Source of the DNA: Spartinivicinus marinus
GTDB lineage: Bacteria; Pseudomonadota; Gammaproteobacteria; Pseudomonadales; Zooshikellaceae
Direction of reading: 5' to 3'
Length of the DNA stretch: 64,000 nt
NCBI RefSeq assembly: GCF_026309355.1
Contig: NZ_JAPJZK010000001.1
Coordinates: 3,244,501 to 3,308,500 of the forward strand
Position numbers and translations under genes: made by a program
Notes under the pieces: model-generated
Told to the model about the DNA's origin: nothing
The model's input: only the letters and a program-made list of their open reading frames with translations
Databases searched by the model: none
Shown here: piece by piece, positions 19,136-28,274 of the stretch
Position numbering within the stretch: position 1 is the first letter of the stretch
Layout of the letters: the number at the start of each line of letters is the position of its first letter

Positions 19136-20299
19136 ATGAATAGACTAAAACATGAATATGTTAGATTGTTTATTATTTTAGTATTTATTTTAAACCAGAA
19201 CATTAGTGCCTCTCAGTTTCCACCACTTACTCCACTAGGAAAAGTACCAGAACCGCCGGATAATAAAACTACAGCAGAAAAAATAGCTTTAGGAAAACTT
19301 CTTTTTTTTGATGGTCGATTAGGTGGTGATGGATCAACATCATGTGCTTCTTGCCATGTACCAGAAATGGGTTGGGATTGGCCTGGTAAGTTATCATTGG
19401 GCTATCCCGGTACCATTCATTGGCGAAATGCTCAAACGATAATCAATGCCGCTTACTATGATAAATTATTTTGGGCTGGCGCTTCTAAATCGTTGGAGGA
19501 GCAAGCGAAGTCTGCAGCCAAAGGAGCCGTTGCGGGAAATGGCGAAGATGATTTAATGGAAGCTAGGTTGGCACTCATTCCTGAGTATCGCCAACAATTT
19601 AAAACTGTATTTGGCGATGAATGGCCTAAAATTAATAATGCTTGGAATGCAATAGCAGCATTTGAACGTACTTTGGTTCAAACTGATACCCCTTTGGATC
19701 GCTTTTTAAATGGCGATAACGGCGCACTAACAATAGAACAAATTGCAGGGAAAAAATTATTTGAAGGTAAAGCTGGCTGCATCCAATGCCATAATGGAGC
19801 ATTAGCTTCTGATCAAGCTTATTATAATATTGGTGTGCCACCCAGTAGAGAGTGGCAAACAAATCCGCTTGCACAAATCACTATGCGCTATGAGCTTTAT
19901 GCTAAAGGAATGGATGAACAGCAGTATCGACACACTAAAGCAGACCCAGGAGCTTATTTTCGAACAAAGCATCCTTCTATGAAAGGGAAGTTTAGAACTC
20001 CCTCATTACGTTATACCCTTTATACCGCTCCCTACATGCATAACGGAGAGTTAGCTAATCTAACAGAAGTTATTGATTTCTATGATGCTGGTGGTTTTAC
20101 CAGTGAAGGTCGTACGACAGCTTACCCAGCAACAAAAAGTAAGCTTATTAAGCCGTTAGGGCTTAATAACAATGAAAAAAAACAATTATTAGCCTTTTTA
20201 CAGGCATTTTCTGGCAAGAAAATTACAATTGAACGTCCTAGCTTACCAGCTTATAAGCCGTTGTTTAGTAAAAATGAGTTAAAGGATGTGAAAAAATGA
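19136..20299 (+). CDS. idrP2: Dihaem cytochrome c peroxidase/MauG-type protein (IdrP-like, second copy)
   Basis: 387 residues with a Sec signal peptide (LFIILVFILNQNISAS) and a good ribosome site (GGAAGGCAGG). Haem motifs CASCH (70-74) and CIQCH (215-219) lie in the two-domain CCP/MauG fold, with the family segments LGKLLFFD, YPGTIHWRNA and YTAPYMHNGE. It is related to the gene before it but clearly divergent. Its stop overlaps the start of the Rieske gene (ATGA), so it is translated as one operon with the oxidoreductase. In iodate reductase systems the pair is proposed to act as peroxidases in the periplasm. Confidence 0.75.
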   Translation: MNRLKHEYVRLFIILVFILNQNISASQFPPLTPLGKVPEPPDNKTTAEKIALGKLLFFDGRLGGDGSTSCASCHVPEMGWDWPGKLSLGYPGTIHWRNAQTIINAAYYDKLFWAGASKSLEEQAKSAAKGAVAGNGEDDLMEARLALIPEYRQQFKTVFGDEWPKINNAWNAIAAFERTLVQTDTPLDRFLNGDNGALTIEQIAGKKLFEGKAGCIQCHNGALASDQAYYNIGVPPSREWQTNPLAQITMRYELYAKGMDEQQYRHTKADPGAYFRTKHPSMKGKFRTPSLRYTLYTAPYMHNGELANLTEVIDFYDAGGFTSEGRTTAYPATKSKLIKPLGLNNNEKKQLLAFLQAFSGKKITIERPSLPAYKPLFSKNELKDVKK

Positions 20300-20883
20300 C
20301 GTCACTAGAAATAACAAATAATGCGGATAATAAAAACGCCTCTTGTTTAATCAATCGTAGACAATTTTTGCTTAATTCAAGTACAGCCGCTATAGCATCC
20401 TTTGTTCCAGTAGTAATATATAACCAAGTTGGCGAAGCTCAATCATTAACAGCCAAAATGGTTAAATACCCAAATAGACAGCTGACTAAGCTAAGTGAAC
20501 TCAAGGTCAATGAGCCAATTAATATTAATTATCCAGATGATGGGAATAATACAGCTGCTATTTTAGTAAAATTAGGTGTACCTGCAGGCGGTGGGATTGG
20601 TCCTGATGAAGATATTGTCGCATTTAGTTATTACTGCAGCCATCAGGGAGGACCACTGCAAGGTACTTATAAAGCTGTTGATGAACATCGAGTATTAGGC
20701 CCTTGTCCATTTCATTTATCCTTATTTGACTTAACTCGTCATGGTATTTTAGTTTCCGGGCAAGCTTATCAAAGTTTGCCGCAAATTGTGCTGGAAATGC
20801 AAAATGACAATGTAGTTGCTACAGGCATTATGGGGCTACTGTTTGGACGTACTGATAATTTAATAGCAACGGCAAGAGGGTAA
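20296..20883 (+). CDS. idrB: Tat-exported Rieske [2Fe-2S] subunit (IdrB/AioB-like)
   Basis: 195 residues. A twin-arginine signal (NRRQFLLNSS, R21-R22, then a hydrophobic stretch) indicates export of a folded, cofactor-loaded protein. The Rieske ligands are C114-x-H116 and C137-x2-H140 (CSHQGG, CPFH). The spacing between the two pairs is several residues longer than I expect in arsenite oxidase AioB. It should pass electrons between the molybdopterin subunit and c-type cytochromes. It overlaps the upstream peroxidase gene by four bases and is followed by the large subunit after four bases. Confidence 0.82.
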   Translation: MTSLEITNNADNKNASCLINRRQFLLNSSTAAIASFVPVVIYNQVGEAQSLTAKMVKYPNRQLTKLSELKVNEPININYPDDGNNTAAILVKLGVPAGGGIGPDEDIVAFSYYCSHQGGPLQGTYKAVDEHRVLGPCPFHLSLFDLTRHGILVSGQAYQSLPQIVLEMQNDNVVATGIMGLLFGRTDNLIATARG

Positions 20884-20887
20884 AACA

Positions 20888-23587
20888 ATGGTTAGACATA
20901 TTTGCTCCCAAGAAGATCATATCCCTCTACCGCCCCCTAATGCCGATGTTATTACAACTGCTTGTGATTACTGTGTGGTTGCCTGTGGATTTAAAGTTTA
21001 TCGATGGCCAGTTAGTGAGCCAAGTGGAGGGATGAAAGCGAATGAAAATGCCTTTGGGATTGATTTCCCTAGTTTTCCCCTACAAGCTTGGGTTGCTCCT
21101 TCTCAATATAATGTCATTATGCATAAGGGAGAGCCCCACCATATCGTTATTGTTCCTGATAAACAAACAAAAGTGGTTAATAAAATGGGCGATTCAAGTA
21201 TGCGTGGAGGGTTATTAGCTCAAAAGGTATACAACCCATTAACAGCGACTAAAGATCGTTTATTGCAACCGTTAATACGTGTTGGCGGTGTTTTACAACC
21301 TGCTAGCTGGGATTTTGTTATGGATGTAGCAGGTGAAATTGCTGTTTATGTAAGAGATAAATTTGGAGCAAATGCATATTGTGTTAAAACCTATTCATAT
21401 CAATATATTGAAAATACTTATGCAATTACCAAATATGCTTTACGTCATTTAAATACGGCTAACTTTACTTTTCATGATACTCCCTCTGATGTCACATCGA
21501 CACCAGGGTTTCGTGATGCAGGGTTTGATAATTTTGGCCCTAGTTATGATGATTGGGGAGCTGCTGATGTATTAATGATTTGTGGAACTGACCCGTATGA
21601 AACAAAAACAATTTTATTTACTCAGTATATAATGCCTGCAATTCAAAAAGGGATGCAAACAATTACCCTTAATCCGAGAGAAACCTCAGGCATTGCTTAT
21701 ATGAAAAAAATGGGGGGGCTGCATATAGATTTATATCCTGGCACTGACACTTTAGTATTAGGCGCTATTGCAAGAGTTATCATGGAAAATGGCTGGGAAG
21801 ATAGCGAGTGGATTAAGCAGTGGGTAAATAATAAATGGGAGTCAAACTCAGGCTTTGGGCAAGGCACACGTAATACACCGTGGCAGTGGCGAACCACCTG
21901 GGGAAAATTTCAAACAAATGGTTTTGTTGATTATAAACAATGGAATTTTTCACAGCCAGAATATGAGCCAGGCTATGCTGCAAAAGTTGCTGGCATTGAT
22001 GTTAAAAAAATATATTTAGCAGCAGCAATGCTAGCAAAACCTAATCCTGATGGTTCTAGGATAAAAGCCTCTTTTGGTATTGAAAAAGGTTTTTATTGGA
22101 GTAATAACACAGGCAATACTAATGCAATTTCAAGTCTGGCAACTATTTGTGGTGCAGGTGGGCGTTCTGGAAGAGTGATTGGTCGTTTTGGTGGTCATCA
22201 ACGGGGTGGTGTTTGGGGAGGTAAATTACCAAGAAATAAATCTCCTGAAAAATTACCCGGTAGAAGACGTAGGGCTTTGGATGTTGATCGTTGGCTGGTA
22301 TCAGGTCATACTCGATTAGCTCATGTCATAGGCACCACCTGGATTCAAGCGATGACGGGCTCACAAGGATTATATCGAAAATTTCGTGAATTAACCCAAG
22401 GGAACCCTCATCAAATTAATAGTTTTGAAAAAGAGAAAATTATTACCACACTTAAAAAACGAGTTGACTCAGGAGGAATGGTAGTATTTAACCAGGATAT
22501 TTATTTGCGAGATCCCATTGGTGCTCGATTTGCTGATATTGTTTTTCCTGCAGCCACCTGGGGTGAAGAAAACTTTACTCGGGCTAATGGAGAAAGACGG
22601 TTAAGGTTATATCAGAAGTTTTATGATCCACCAGGTGAGGCTAAACCAGACTGGTGGATTATAGCGCAATTAGCGCGCAAAATGGGGTATGATGGTTTTG
22701 AGTGGAAAGATTCTAATAGTGTTGCAGAAGAAGCCGCACGATTTAGCAGAGGGTCTAGAAAAGACTTTTATATGGTCAAAGTGGCTGCAAAGAAAGCAGG
22801 TACTACTTTACATGAACAATTCAGAAAAATGGGTACAGAAGGAATTCAAGCCCCAGTATTTTTTAATTACAAAACTAATAAATTGATAGGTACTAAACGG
22901 TTACATGATACAGAAATGGGGCTGGAGGAGCTTGCAGAAAAAGGTTTAGAAAATGGCCCTCAAGGCGCTAATATTATACCTAAAACATTACTAGCTTTTA
23001 ATACACACACAGGAAAAATTAACTTACAGAAACACCCGTGGAGTTTATTTTCAGACTTTCATCAATGGATGCAGCCTAAAGAAGATGAACTTTGGTTTAC
23101 CAATGGTCGAATAAATGAAATATGGCAGTCAGGATTTGATGATACTCAACGGCGCGCTTTTACCATGCAACGTTGGCCAGAAAACTGGGTAGAGATACAT
23201 CCTATTGATGCTAAAACCAGAGGAATTGAGTCTGGTGACAGAGTTATTCTATATTCTGATCGGGTACCCTGTTATAAAGATACTTTGCATGGTAGTTATG
23301 AGGGGCAATTTCAATTCTCTGAGCTGTTAGCAAAGGGACACATTGAGCTGGAGCAAGCAGCGGTCACAGCCATTGCAATGGTAACATCTGCAATTAAGCA
23401 AGGTGTGCTGTATTCCAATATGTTAGATATGCGTCAGCCAACCAATGCCCTAACTGCCAGAGTGGTTGACAATATCAGTGGAAATTACAACTACAAAATG
23501 GGCGTTGCTAGAGTAAAAAAAATGAGTGAGTCACCTTATAAACGTCAGTTTCGTAATTTTTCCTTTGTGCCTAGGAATATTGTTTAG
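20888..23587 (+). CDS. idrA: AioA-family molybdopterin oxidoreductase large subunit, probable iodate reductase IdrA
   Basis: 899 residues. The N-terminal motif C26-x2-C29-x3-C33 (CDYCVVACGFKVYRWP) is the [3Fe-4S] site shared by arsenite oxidase AioA and iodate reductase IdrA. A molybdopterin-guanine dinucleotide enzyme body follows, including the C-terminal domain near NEIWQSGFDD and DMRQPTNALT. It lacks its own Tat signal and should be exported with the Rieske subunit. At 899 residues it is longer than my recollection of AioA (about 825). The two dihaem peroxidases in the same operon are the hallmark of idr loci and absent from aio loci, so iodate reduction to iodide is the favoured role. 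Arsenite oxidation remains the alternative. Confidence 0.75.
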   Translation: MVRHICSQEDHIPLPPPNADVITTACDYCVVACGFKVYRWPVSEPSGGMKANENAFGIDFPSFPLQAWVAPSQYNVIMHKGEPHHIVIVPDKQTKVVNKMGDSSMRGGLLAQKVYNPLTATKDRLLQPLIRVGGVLQPASWDFVMDVAGEIAVYVRDKFGANAYCVKTYSYQYIENTYAITKYALRHLNTANFTFHDTPSDVTSTPGFRDAGFDNFGPSYDDWGAADVLMICGTDPYETKTILFTQYIMPAIQKGMQTITLNPRETSGIAYMKKMGGLHIDLYPGTDTLVLGAIARVIMENGWEDSEWIKQWVNNKWESNSGFGQGTRNTPWQWRTTWGKFQTNGFVDYKQWNFSQPEYEPGYAAKVAGIDVKKIYLAAAMLAKPNPDGSRIKASFGIEKGFYWSNNTGNTNAISSLATICGAGGRSGRVIGRFGGHQRGGVWGGKLPRNKSPEKLPGRRRRALDVDRWLVSGHTRLAHVIGTTWIQAMTGSQGLYRKFRELTQGNPHQINSFEKEKIITTLKKRVDSGGMVVFNQDIYLRDPIGARFADIVFPAATWGEENFTRANGERRLRLYQKFYDPPGEAKPDWWIIAQLARKMGYDGFEWKDSNSVAEEAARFSRGSRKDFYMVKVAAKKAGTTLHEQFRKMGTEGIQAPVFFNYKTNKLIGTKRLHDTEMGLEELAEKGLENGPQGANIIPKTLLAFNTHTGKINLQKHPWSLFSDFHQWMQPKEDELWFTNGRINEIWQSGFDDTQRRAFTMQRWPENWVEIHPIDAKTRGIESGDRVILYSDRVPCYKDTLHGSYEGQFQFSELLAKGHIELEQAAVTAIAMVTSAIKQGVLYSNMLDMRQPTNALTARVVDNISGNYNYKMGVARVKKMSESPYKRQFRNFSFVPRNIV

Positions 23588-23899
23588 AAGAGTTTGGGTA
23601 GTTTCTATAGTATATATATTCCTCTCTTAATCTCTCGTTGTCCTCTGCGATCATTCGGAGCCTATATAGGCTCTATTTTTTTGTCGGACAGTTTGTATTC
23701 TCTCTGCGATAGAGCTTCAAGGCTTATTGTAACCTCGTGGTATGGGAGTTATTGCTTAGCCACTATTTGACCTCTCTATCAGGTAATCAGTGATATCTGA
23801 CAGGAATGTATAATTGTTGGTAAATATTATGAAATAAATTTATTTAAATCAGGTTCTATAAGATAATAGCTTAATAAAAGCTTGATATAAGGTTTGGTT
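23588..23899. other. 312-base intergenic stretch containing the operon terminator
   Basis: No gene is visible. It holds the hairpin listed next, then an AT-rich segment from about 23810 that could contain the promoter of the hydroxylase gene. No recognised operator was found. Confidence 0.4.
23658..23682 (+). terminator. Rho-independent terminator of the idr-like operon
   Basis: GAGCCTATATAGGCTC (23658-23673) is a perfect 16-base palindrome followed by TATTTTTTT. It lies 70 bases past the idrA stop and marks the operon end. Confidence 0.8.
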
Positions 23900-24709
23900 A
23901 TGATAGGGCTTGATATTGTAAGCGCATCCCGTTTGTTAGTTTTTTTAGTAGCTATTGCTTTGTTGGGCTACTTTGAGTATCGGTATCCATATCGAGTAGT
24001 GAAAAATAAGTGGGCTCATTTACTGAGTAACTTTGCACTTATTGGCATATCAACCATCATTCTGAGGGTATTATTTAAAGTATTATTACCCTTTTCAGTC
24101 GCTATTATGACAGCTAATAATAATTGGGGGGTAATCCATTGGCTAGGCCTGTCAGAGTTGACAGATAATGTCATTATGATGATAGGTTGGGTTATTATGC
24201 TAGATTGTGCAATTTATTGGCAACATCGATTGATGCATAAGTTACCCATGTTATGGCGCTTCCACAAGATACATCATGCTGATCGAGAGTTTGATTTCTC
24301 TACTGGTGTTCGGTTTCATCCAGTTGAAATGATTATTTCAGCATTATTTAAGTCTTTATTAATAATTTTATTAGGTATTCCTGTTATTGCTGTAATCATA
24401 TTTGAAATATTACTTAGTACTTCGTCGCTATTTGAGCATGCTAATTTTCGGTTGCCAACAAGGGTTGACCTACTATTAAGAAAAATACTGGTTACCCCTA
24501 GTATGCATCGGATTCATCACTCAGTAGTAGTAACAGAAACAAATTCTAACTTTGGTTTTAATTTAAGCTGGTGGGATTATTTGTTTGGCACTTATCGAGA
24601 TAAGCCTGCAACAAATGAAGCTACCATGCCTCTTGGCTTAATTCAATATCAACACAGTAATACATCATCTATCGGCTGGATGATGATGCAACCATTCAAA
24701 CGGTTATAG
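23900..24709 (+). CDS. Sterol desaturase/fatty acid hydroxylase family membrane protein
   Basis: 269 residues from the ATG at 23900, which follows a TAAGG ribosome site; an in-frame TTG lies two codons earlier. Four membrane helices surround the eight-histidine di-iron pattern of the family: HRLMH near 110, HKIHH near 125 and HRIHH near 205. Such enzymes insert hydroxyl groups or double bases into lipid chains using oxygen. The substrate is not predictable. The TVP38 gene starts 11 bases after its stop, so the two probably form an operon. Confidence 0.85.
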   Translation: MIGLDIVSASRLLVFLVAIALLGYFEYRYPYRVVKNKWAHLLSNFALIGISTIILRVLFKVLLPFSVAIMTANNNWGVIHWLGLSELTDNVIMMIGWVIMLDCAIYWQHRLMHKLPMLWRFHKIHHADREFDFSTGVRFHPVEMIISALFKSLLIILLGIPVIAVIIFEILLSTSSLFEHANFRLPTRVDLLLRKILVTPSMHRIHHSVVVTETNSNFGFNLSWWDYLFGTYRDKPATNEATMPLGLIQYQHSNTSSIGWMMMQPFKRL

Positions 24710-24720
24710 GGCTTGTATTT

Positions 24721-25413
24721 ATGTCTAAAACGAAGTTAATTGTATTGGCAGTAGTGCTTATTGGTGTAGGGATATTTTTTAGTCTTGATTTACATCAGCA
24801 TCTAACCGTTGATGGTATAAAAACCCTATATGCAGAGCAAATAGGGCCTATGCAAGAAAATGATCCTTATATCCTTATAGCAATATTTTTTGTTATTTAT
24901 GTGTTTGTCACTGCACTTTCTTTACCTGGTGCAGCAATAATGACCATTATTGCGGGGCTTATATTTGGGTTGTTAACAGGCGTTATTATTGTTTCCTTTG
25001 CCAGTACAATAGGTGCGACTTTAGCTTTCCTAATTTCAAGAACTTTGTTAGGCGAATGGGTACAGAATAAATTTTCTTCTCACCTTAAAACGATTAATGA
25101 TGGGGTTGAGCGAGAAGGTGGGTTTTACTTATTTACTCTACGTCTAATACCAGCAATTCCTTTTTTTGTAATTAATTTAGTCATGGGTTTAACCCCAATC
25201 AGGGTACTGCAGTTTTTCTTTGTCAGCCAAATAGGAATGCTGCCTGGAACAATTGTTTATGTAAATGCTGGGGCTAGTTTATCAAATATAGAAGAGCTAT
25301 CTCTCACTGGCTTGTTTACCCCAGGTATTATTATGTCATTTTTATTATTAGCTGCATTTCCATGGATTGCAAAAGGCATTATTAAGCTGGTTAAGCTCAA
25401 AAAGTCTAATTAA
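24721..25413 (+). CDS. TVP38/TMEM64 (VTT domain) family membrane protein
   Basis: 230 residues with about five membrane helices. The VTT/SNARE-associated core is visible: LSLPGAAIMTIIAGLIFG near residue 65 and LRLIPAIPFFVINLVMGL near residue 145. Proteins of this superfamily (DedA, TMEM41B, VMP1) are linked to lipid scrambling. In many Proteobacteria a gene of this type is followed directly by a MerA-like flavoprotein, as here (48-base gap). That stable pairing suggests a joint role, but the chemistry is unknown. Confidence 0.88.
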   Translation: MSKTKLIVLAVVLIGVGIFFSLDLHQHLTVDGIKTLYAEQIGPMQENDPYILIAIFFVIYVFVTALSLPGAAIMTIIAGLIFGLLTGVIIVSFASTIGATLAFLISRTLLGEWVQNKFSSHLKTINDGVEREGGFYLFTLRLIPAIPFFVINLVMGLTPIRVLQFFFVSQIGMLPGTIVYVNAGASLSNIEELSLTGLFTPGIIMSFLLLAAFPWIAKGIIKLVKLKKSN

Positions 25414-25461
25414 AGTGAAAAATAAATTTTTAACTCTTATGCTAAAAATAAGGTTTTCAAT

Positions 25462-26934
25462 ATGAGTAAACAGCCTCAAGCGTTTTCAAAGCCTAGCCAG
25501 TTTGATACGAATATCATTGCAATTGGAGCAGGCTCTGCTGGCTTAGTAACTTCCTATATCGCTGCAGCCGTTAAAGCAAAGGTCGCTTTAGTTGAACGTC
25601 ATAAAATGGGTGGTGATTGTTTGAACACCGGTTGTGTTCCCTCAAAAGCATTAATCCGATCTGCAAAAATTAAACATTATATAGATAGAGCCGAAGAGTT
25701 TGGGCTAGAGCAGGCAGCTGTTACAGTAAACTTTGCCAAAGTAATGGAGCGGGTACAGCGTGTTATTAAAAAAGTTGAGCCTCATGACTCAATTGAACGT
25801 TATACAGGGTTTGGTGTTGACTGTATTACTGGTAATGCTTTAATTAAATCCCCTTATGAAGTAGAAATTGATGGAAGAATAATCACCACAAAAAATATAG
25901 TAATTGCTACTGGAGCTCGTCCATTTATACCCCCTATTCGAGGAATAGAAACTATAGATTATTATACTTCAGATACTATCTGGGAGTTGCGTGAACAACC
26001 AAATAGGTTACTAGTACTCGGAGGCGGGCCGATAGGCTGTGAGTTGGCGCAAGCATTTTCTCGGTTAGGATCGAAGGTAATTCAACTGGATATGGCCACA
26101 CGTATTCTGCCGCGTGAAGATGATGATGTTTCCAGATTTGTAACTGAAAAATTTCAAGAAGAAGGTATTGACGTTCGGGTAAACCATAAAGCGATAGAGT
26201 TTAAGCAACAAGAAAATAAAAAAGTGCTGATAGCTGAATACCAGGGAGAAAATATTGAAATTGAATGTGATGCAGTATTATTAGCTGTAGGCCGCCAAGC
26301 AAATACTAAAGGACTAGGTTTGGAAGCGTTAGGGGTAGAACTAAATCCACAAGGCACAGTAAAGGTAAATGAATATCTACAAACAAATTATAAAAATATA
26401 TATGCATGTGGTGATGTAGCTGGCCCTTATCAGTTTACCCATACAGCAGCTCATCAAGCCTGGTATGCCTGTGTTAATGCGTTGTTTGGTAGATTAAAAA
26501 AATTTAAGGTAGATTACTCTGTAATTCCATGGGCTACATTTACAGACCCTGAAGTGGCCAGAGTAGGGTTAAATGAGCAAGATGCGAAAGACCAAGGAAT
26601 ACCCTATGAAGTGACTTATTATGGTATTGATGATTTGGATAGGGCCATTGCGGATGAAGAAGATCATGGTTTTATTAAAGTGCTTACTCAGCCAGGGAAA
26701 GATAAAATTTTAGGTGTCACAATTGTTGGTTATCACGCAGCTGAATTAATAGCTGAATATGTGAGTGCAATGAAACATGGCTTGGGCTTGAATAAAATAC
26801 TCGGTACTATTCATATTTATCCCACTTTGTCTGAAGCAAACAAGTATGCTGCGGGTATGTGGAAGAAAGCTCATGTCTCCCCCACAATTTTATCTTTGCT
26901 GGAAAAGTTTCACCAATGGCAGCGGAGACGATAG
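25462..26934 (+). CDS. MerA-like FAD-dependent pyridine nucleotide-disulfide oxidoreductase
   Basis: 490 residues with the dihydrolipoamide dehydrogenase/mercuric reductase fold. An FAD motif (GAGSAGLV) lies near residue 22 and the redox-active disulfide CLNTGC near 52-57. The NAD(P) motif is GGGPIGCELA, and ACGDVAG follows near 315. At the C-terminus HIYPTLSEA replaces the usual HAHPTLSE of lipoamide dehydrogenase. There is neither an N-terminal HMA domain nor the C-terminal Cys-Cys pair that mercuric reductase needs. Mercury reduction is therefore unlikely despite the usual label. It is paired with the TVP38 gene. Confidence 0.87.
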   Translation: MSKQPQAFSKPSQFDTNIIAIGAGSAGLVTSYIAAAVKAKVALVERHKMGGDCLNTGCVPSKALIRSAKIKHYIDRAEEFGLEQAAVTVNFAKVMERVQRVIKKVEPHDSIERYTGFGVDCITGNALIKSPYEVEIDGRIITTKNIVIATGARPFIPPIRGIETIDYYTSDTIWELREQPNRLLVLGGGPIGCELAQAFSRLGSKVIQLDMATRILPREDDDVSRFVTEKFQEEGIDVRVNHKAIEFKQQENKKVLIAEYQGENIEIECDAVLLAVGRQANTKGLGLEALGVELNPQGTVKVNEYLQTNYKNIYACGDVAGPYQFTHTAAHQAWYACVNALFGRLKKFKVDYSVIPWATFTDPEVARVGLNEQDAKDQGIPYEVTYYGIDDLDRAIADEEDHGFIKVLTQPGKDKILGVTIVGYHAAELIAEYVSAMKHGLGLNKILGTIHIYPTLSEANKYAAGMWKKAHVSPTILSLLEKFHQWQRRR

Positions 26935-27045
26935 GTATTTATTTCGGACAGGATTAAACTATTAGGTTTACCCACATTAATAATGTATAAAAAGTGGACG
27001 GGTAAACATCGATAAGTGTTACTGGAGTGATACCTTTCACCAACG

Positions 27046-27101
27046 ATGGAGAGGTACATGGGGCCATCGTCACTTGATGGCCGTACCCATACCCTTCTTT
27101 T
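27046..27101. terminator. Possible hairpin after the flavoprotein gene
   Basis: GGCCATC (27061-27067) and GATGGCC (27075-27081) pair across a short loop. The outer GGTAC and GTACC can extend the stem with a bulge, and a T-rich stretch CTTCTTTTG follows. It is a plausible but imperfect terminator. Confidence 0.4.
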
Positions 27102-27127
27102 GTATTAGGTATTTAGTTTAGTTGTGA

Positions 27128-27430
27128 TTAAGCAAAGCTTTCAAGCTCAACTTGTTGGGTTGTTGCATTAGCATGAGAGGTGTGAGACTCAATGATAAAT
27201 AATAGCAACTCCTCAAAGTTATCATTTGGAAGGTTATAAAAGGATGCTAATAACATAGCTTCCAGTACAGTAAACCATGCCCACTGGAAGAAGCCTTGCT
27301 GACTTTTACTTATTCGAGTTGGATAGTTCTTCTTAAGAAATAGTTCATGCTTTTTAATAAGTAATAGTGCCATTTCTGTTTCACTATTGTTGCACCCATT
27401 ATGACATAAAGAAACACTTCGTTTATTCAT
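27128..27430 (-). CDS. Hypothetical small cytoplasmic protein
   Basis: 100 residues, not recognised. Two cysteines near the N-terminus (CHNGC) and a tryptophan-rich helix (QGFFQWAWFTVLEAMLLASFY) stand out; the rest is helical and acidic. It has no signal peptide. It lies alone, convergent with the flavoprotein gene. Coding is likely because the frame and composition look protein-like, but no relative is known to me. Confidence 0.5.
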   Translation of the reverse strand: MNKRSVSLCHNGCNNSETEMALLLIKKHELFLKKNYPTRISKSQQGFFQWAWFTVLEAMLLASFYNLPNDNFEELLLFIIESHTSHANATTQQVELESFA

Positions 27431-27543
27431 TGCGGCTCCAAAACGTAATATCCACTAACTAACACTGTTTTAGTTAGCAAGTTATTGGCCAGCTTTGTTT
27501 GACTTGTGGTATAAACTATGAAAATTGCTAGAGTAATTAAAAA

Positions 27544-27753
27544 TTAATTAAGTCGCTTGCGAGGTCTAGCTACTTTTGCTTTTATTTTTGAGACGATCGC
27601 TACATCTACGGTAAAAGCTAGAACAGTATGGTTAGTAATATTATTAAGTTCTAAGCTAGTTTCATGAATATTCAAAATAGCATTAGTAGCTGGAGATAAA
27701 ATTACAGATGTCACTAACGATAATATACAAATCCAACTAGAAACCTTTTCCAT
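27544..27753 (-). CDS. Hypothetical small exported or membrane protein
   Basis: 69 residues. The first 25 look like a signal peptide or anchor (SSWICILSLVTSVILSPATNA), the middle is mixed beta-type sequence and the tail is basic (KIKAKVARPRKRLN). GAGGAAGAGG lies just upstream of the start as a ribosome site. It precedes the 27128 gene in the same orientation after about 110 bases. No family is recognised. Confidence 0.45.
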   Translation of the reverse strand: MEKVSSWICILSLVTSVILSPATNAILNIHETSLELNNITNHTVLAFTVDVAIVSKIKAKVARPRKRLN

Positions 27754-28274
27754 GGCCTATACCTCTTCCTCTTTTAAGTTTAACTGCAATAGTTATAAAA
27801 TTCCTTGATTTGAAAAACTAAATAATAATTTGTAAAAGGATAATTGAACGGGTTAGCTATATATGCTTTATAAGAGGTATAATGACTTTAGTAGATATTT
27901 CTCGGCTGCTTATGTATTTTCTATTCATGTTATTAGTAGTGTATAAATATAAACTTCTCCTAACAGCATTGGATCTCTAATAGCTGTTTTGTGATGAAGT
28001 TCTTATATATTCGAATAATAGACGATTTGTATGCTTTAATAGTGATTTATATCTTATTTGGCTATATGCATGATAAATTGTTTAGTATCAGTAACAATGG
28101 CTGGTTTGGATAGAGAGCTAGGCTATAAGTTGAAACGACTGCCACAAGTTTTGCGATGATGGGGTTGAGTTAAAACCTGTATGATAATATTGTCGAGTCT
28201 TCAGCTGTATGGCTCGACAATACTTTTGATAGTAGATAAATAAACTAGAATAATTATTTATAAAGCAGTTGATT
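27754..28274. other. 521-base region without a recognised gene
   Basis: AT-rich, with no credible reading frame. The only structure seen is a hairpin of ten base pairs (TATTGTCGAG at 28188-28197 with CTCGACAATA at 28213-28222) followed by ACTTTTG. It lies near the 3' end of the minus-strand protease gene. Confidence 0.4.

Noticed and set aside
20888-23587. Calling the large subunit a plain arsenite oxidase (AioA)
   Set aside because: The fold and [3Fe-4S] motif fit both AioA and IdrA. The two dihaem peroxidases in the same operon and the absence of other ars/aio genes favour the iodate reductase reading, so AioA is kept only as the alternative.
25462-26934. Mercuric reductase (merA)
   Set aside because: No N-terminal metal-binding domain, no C-terminal vicinal cysteines and no mer genes nearby.
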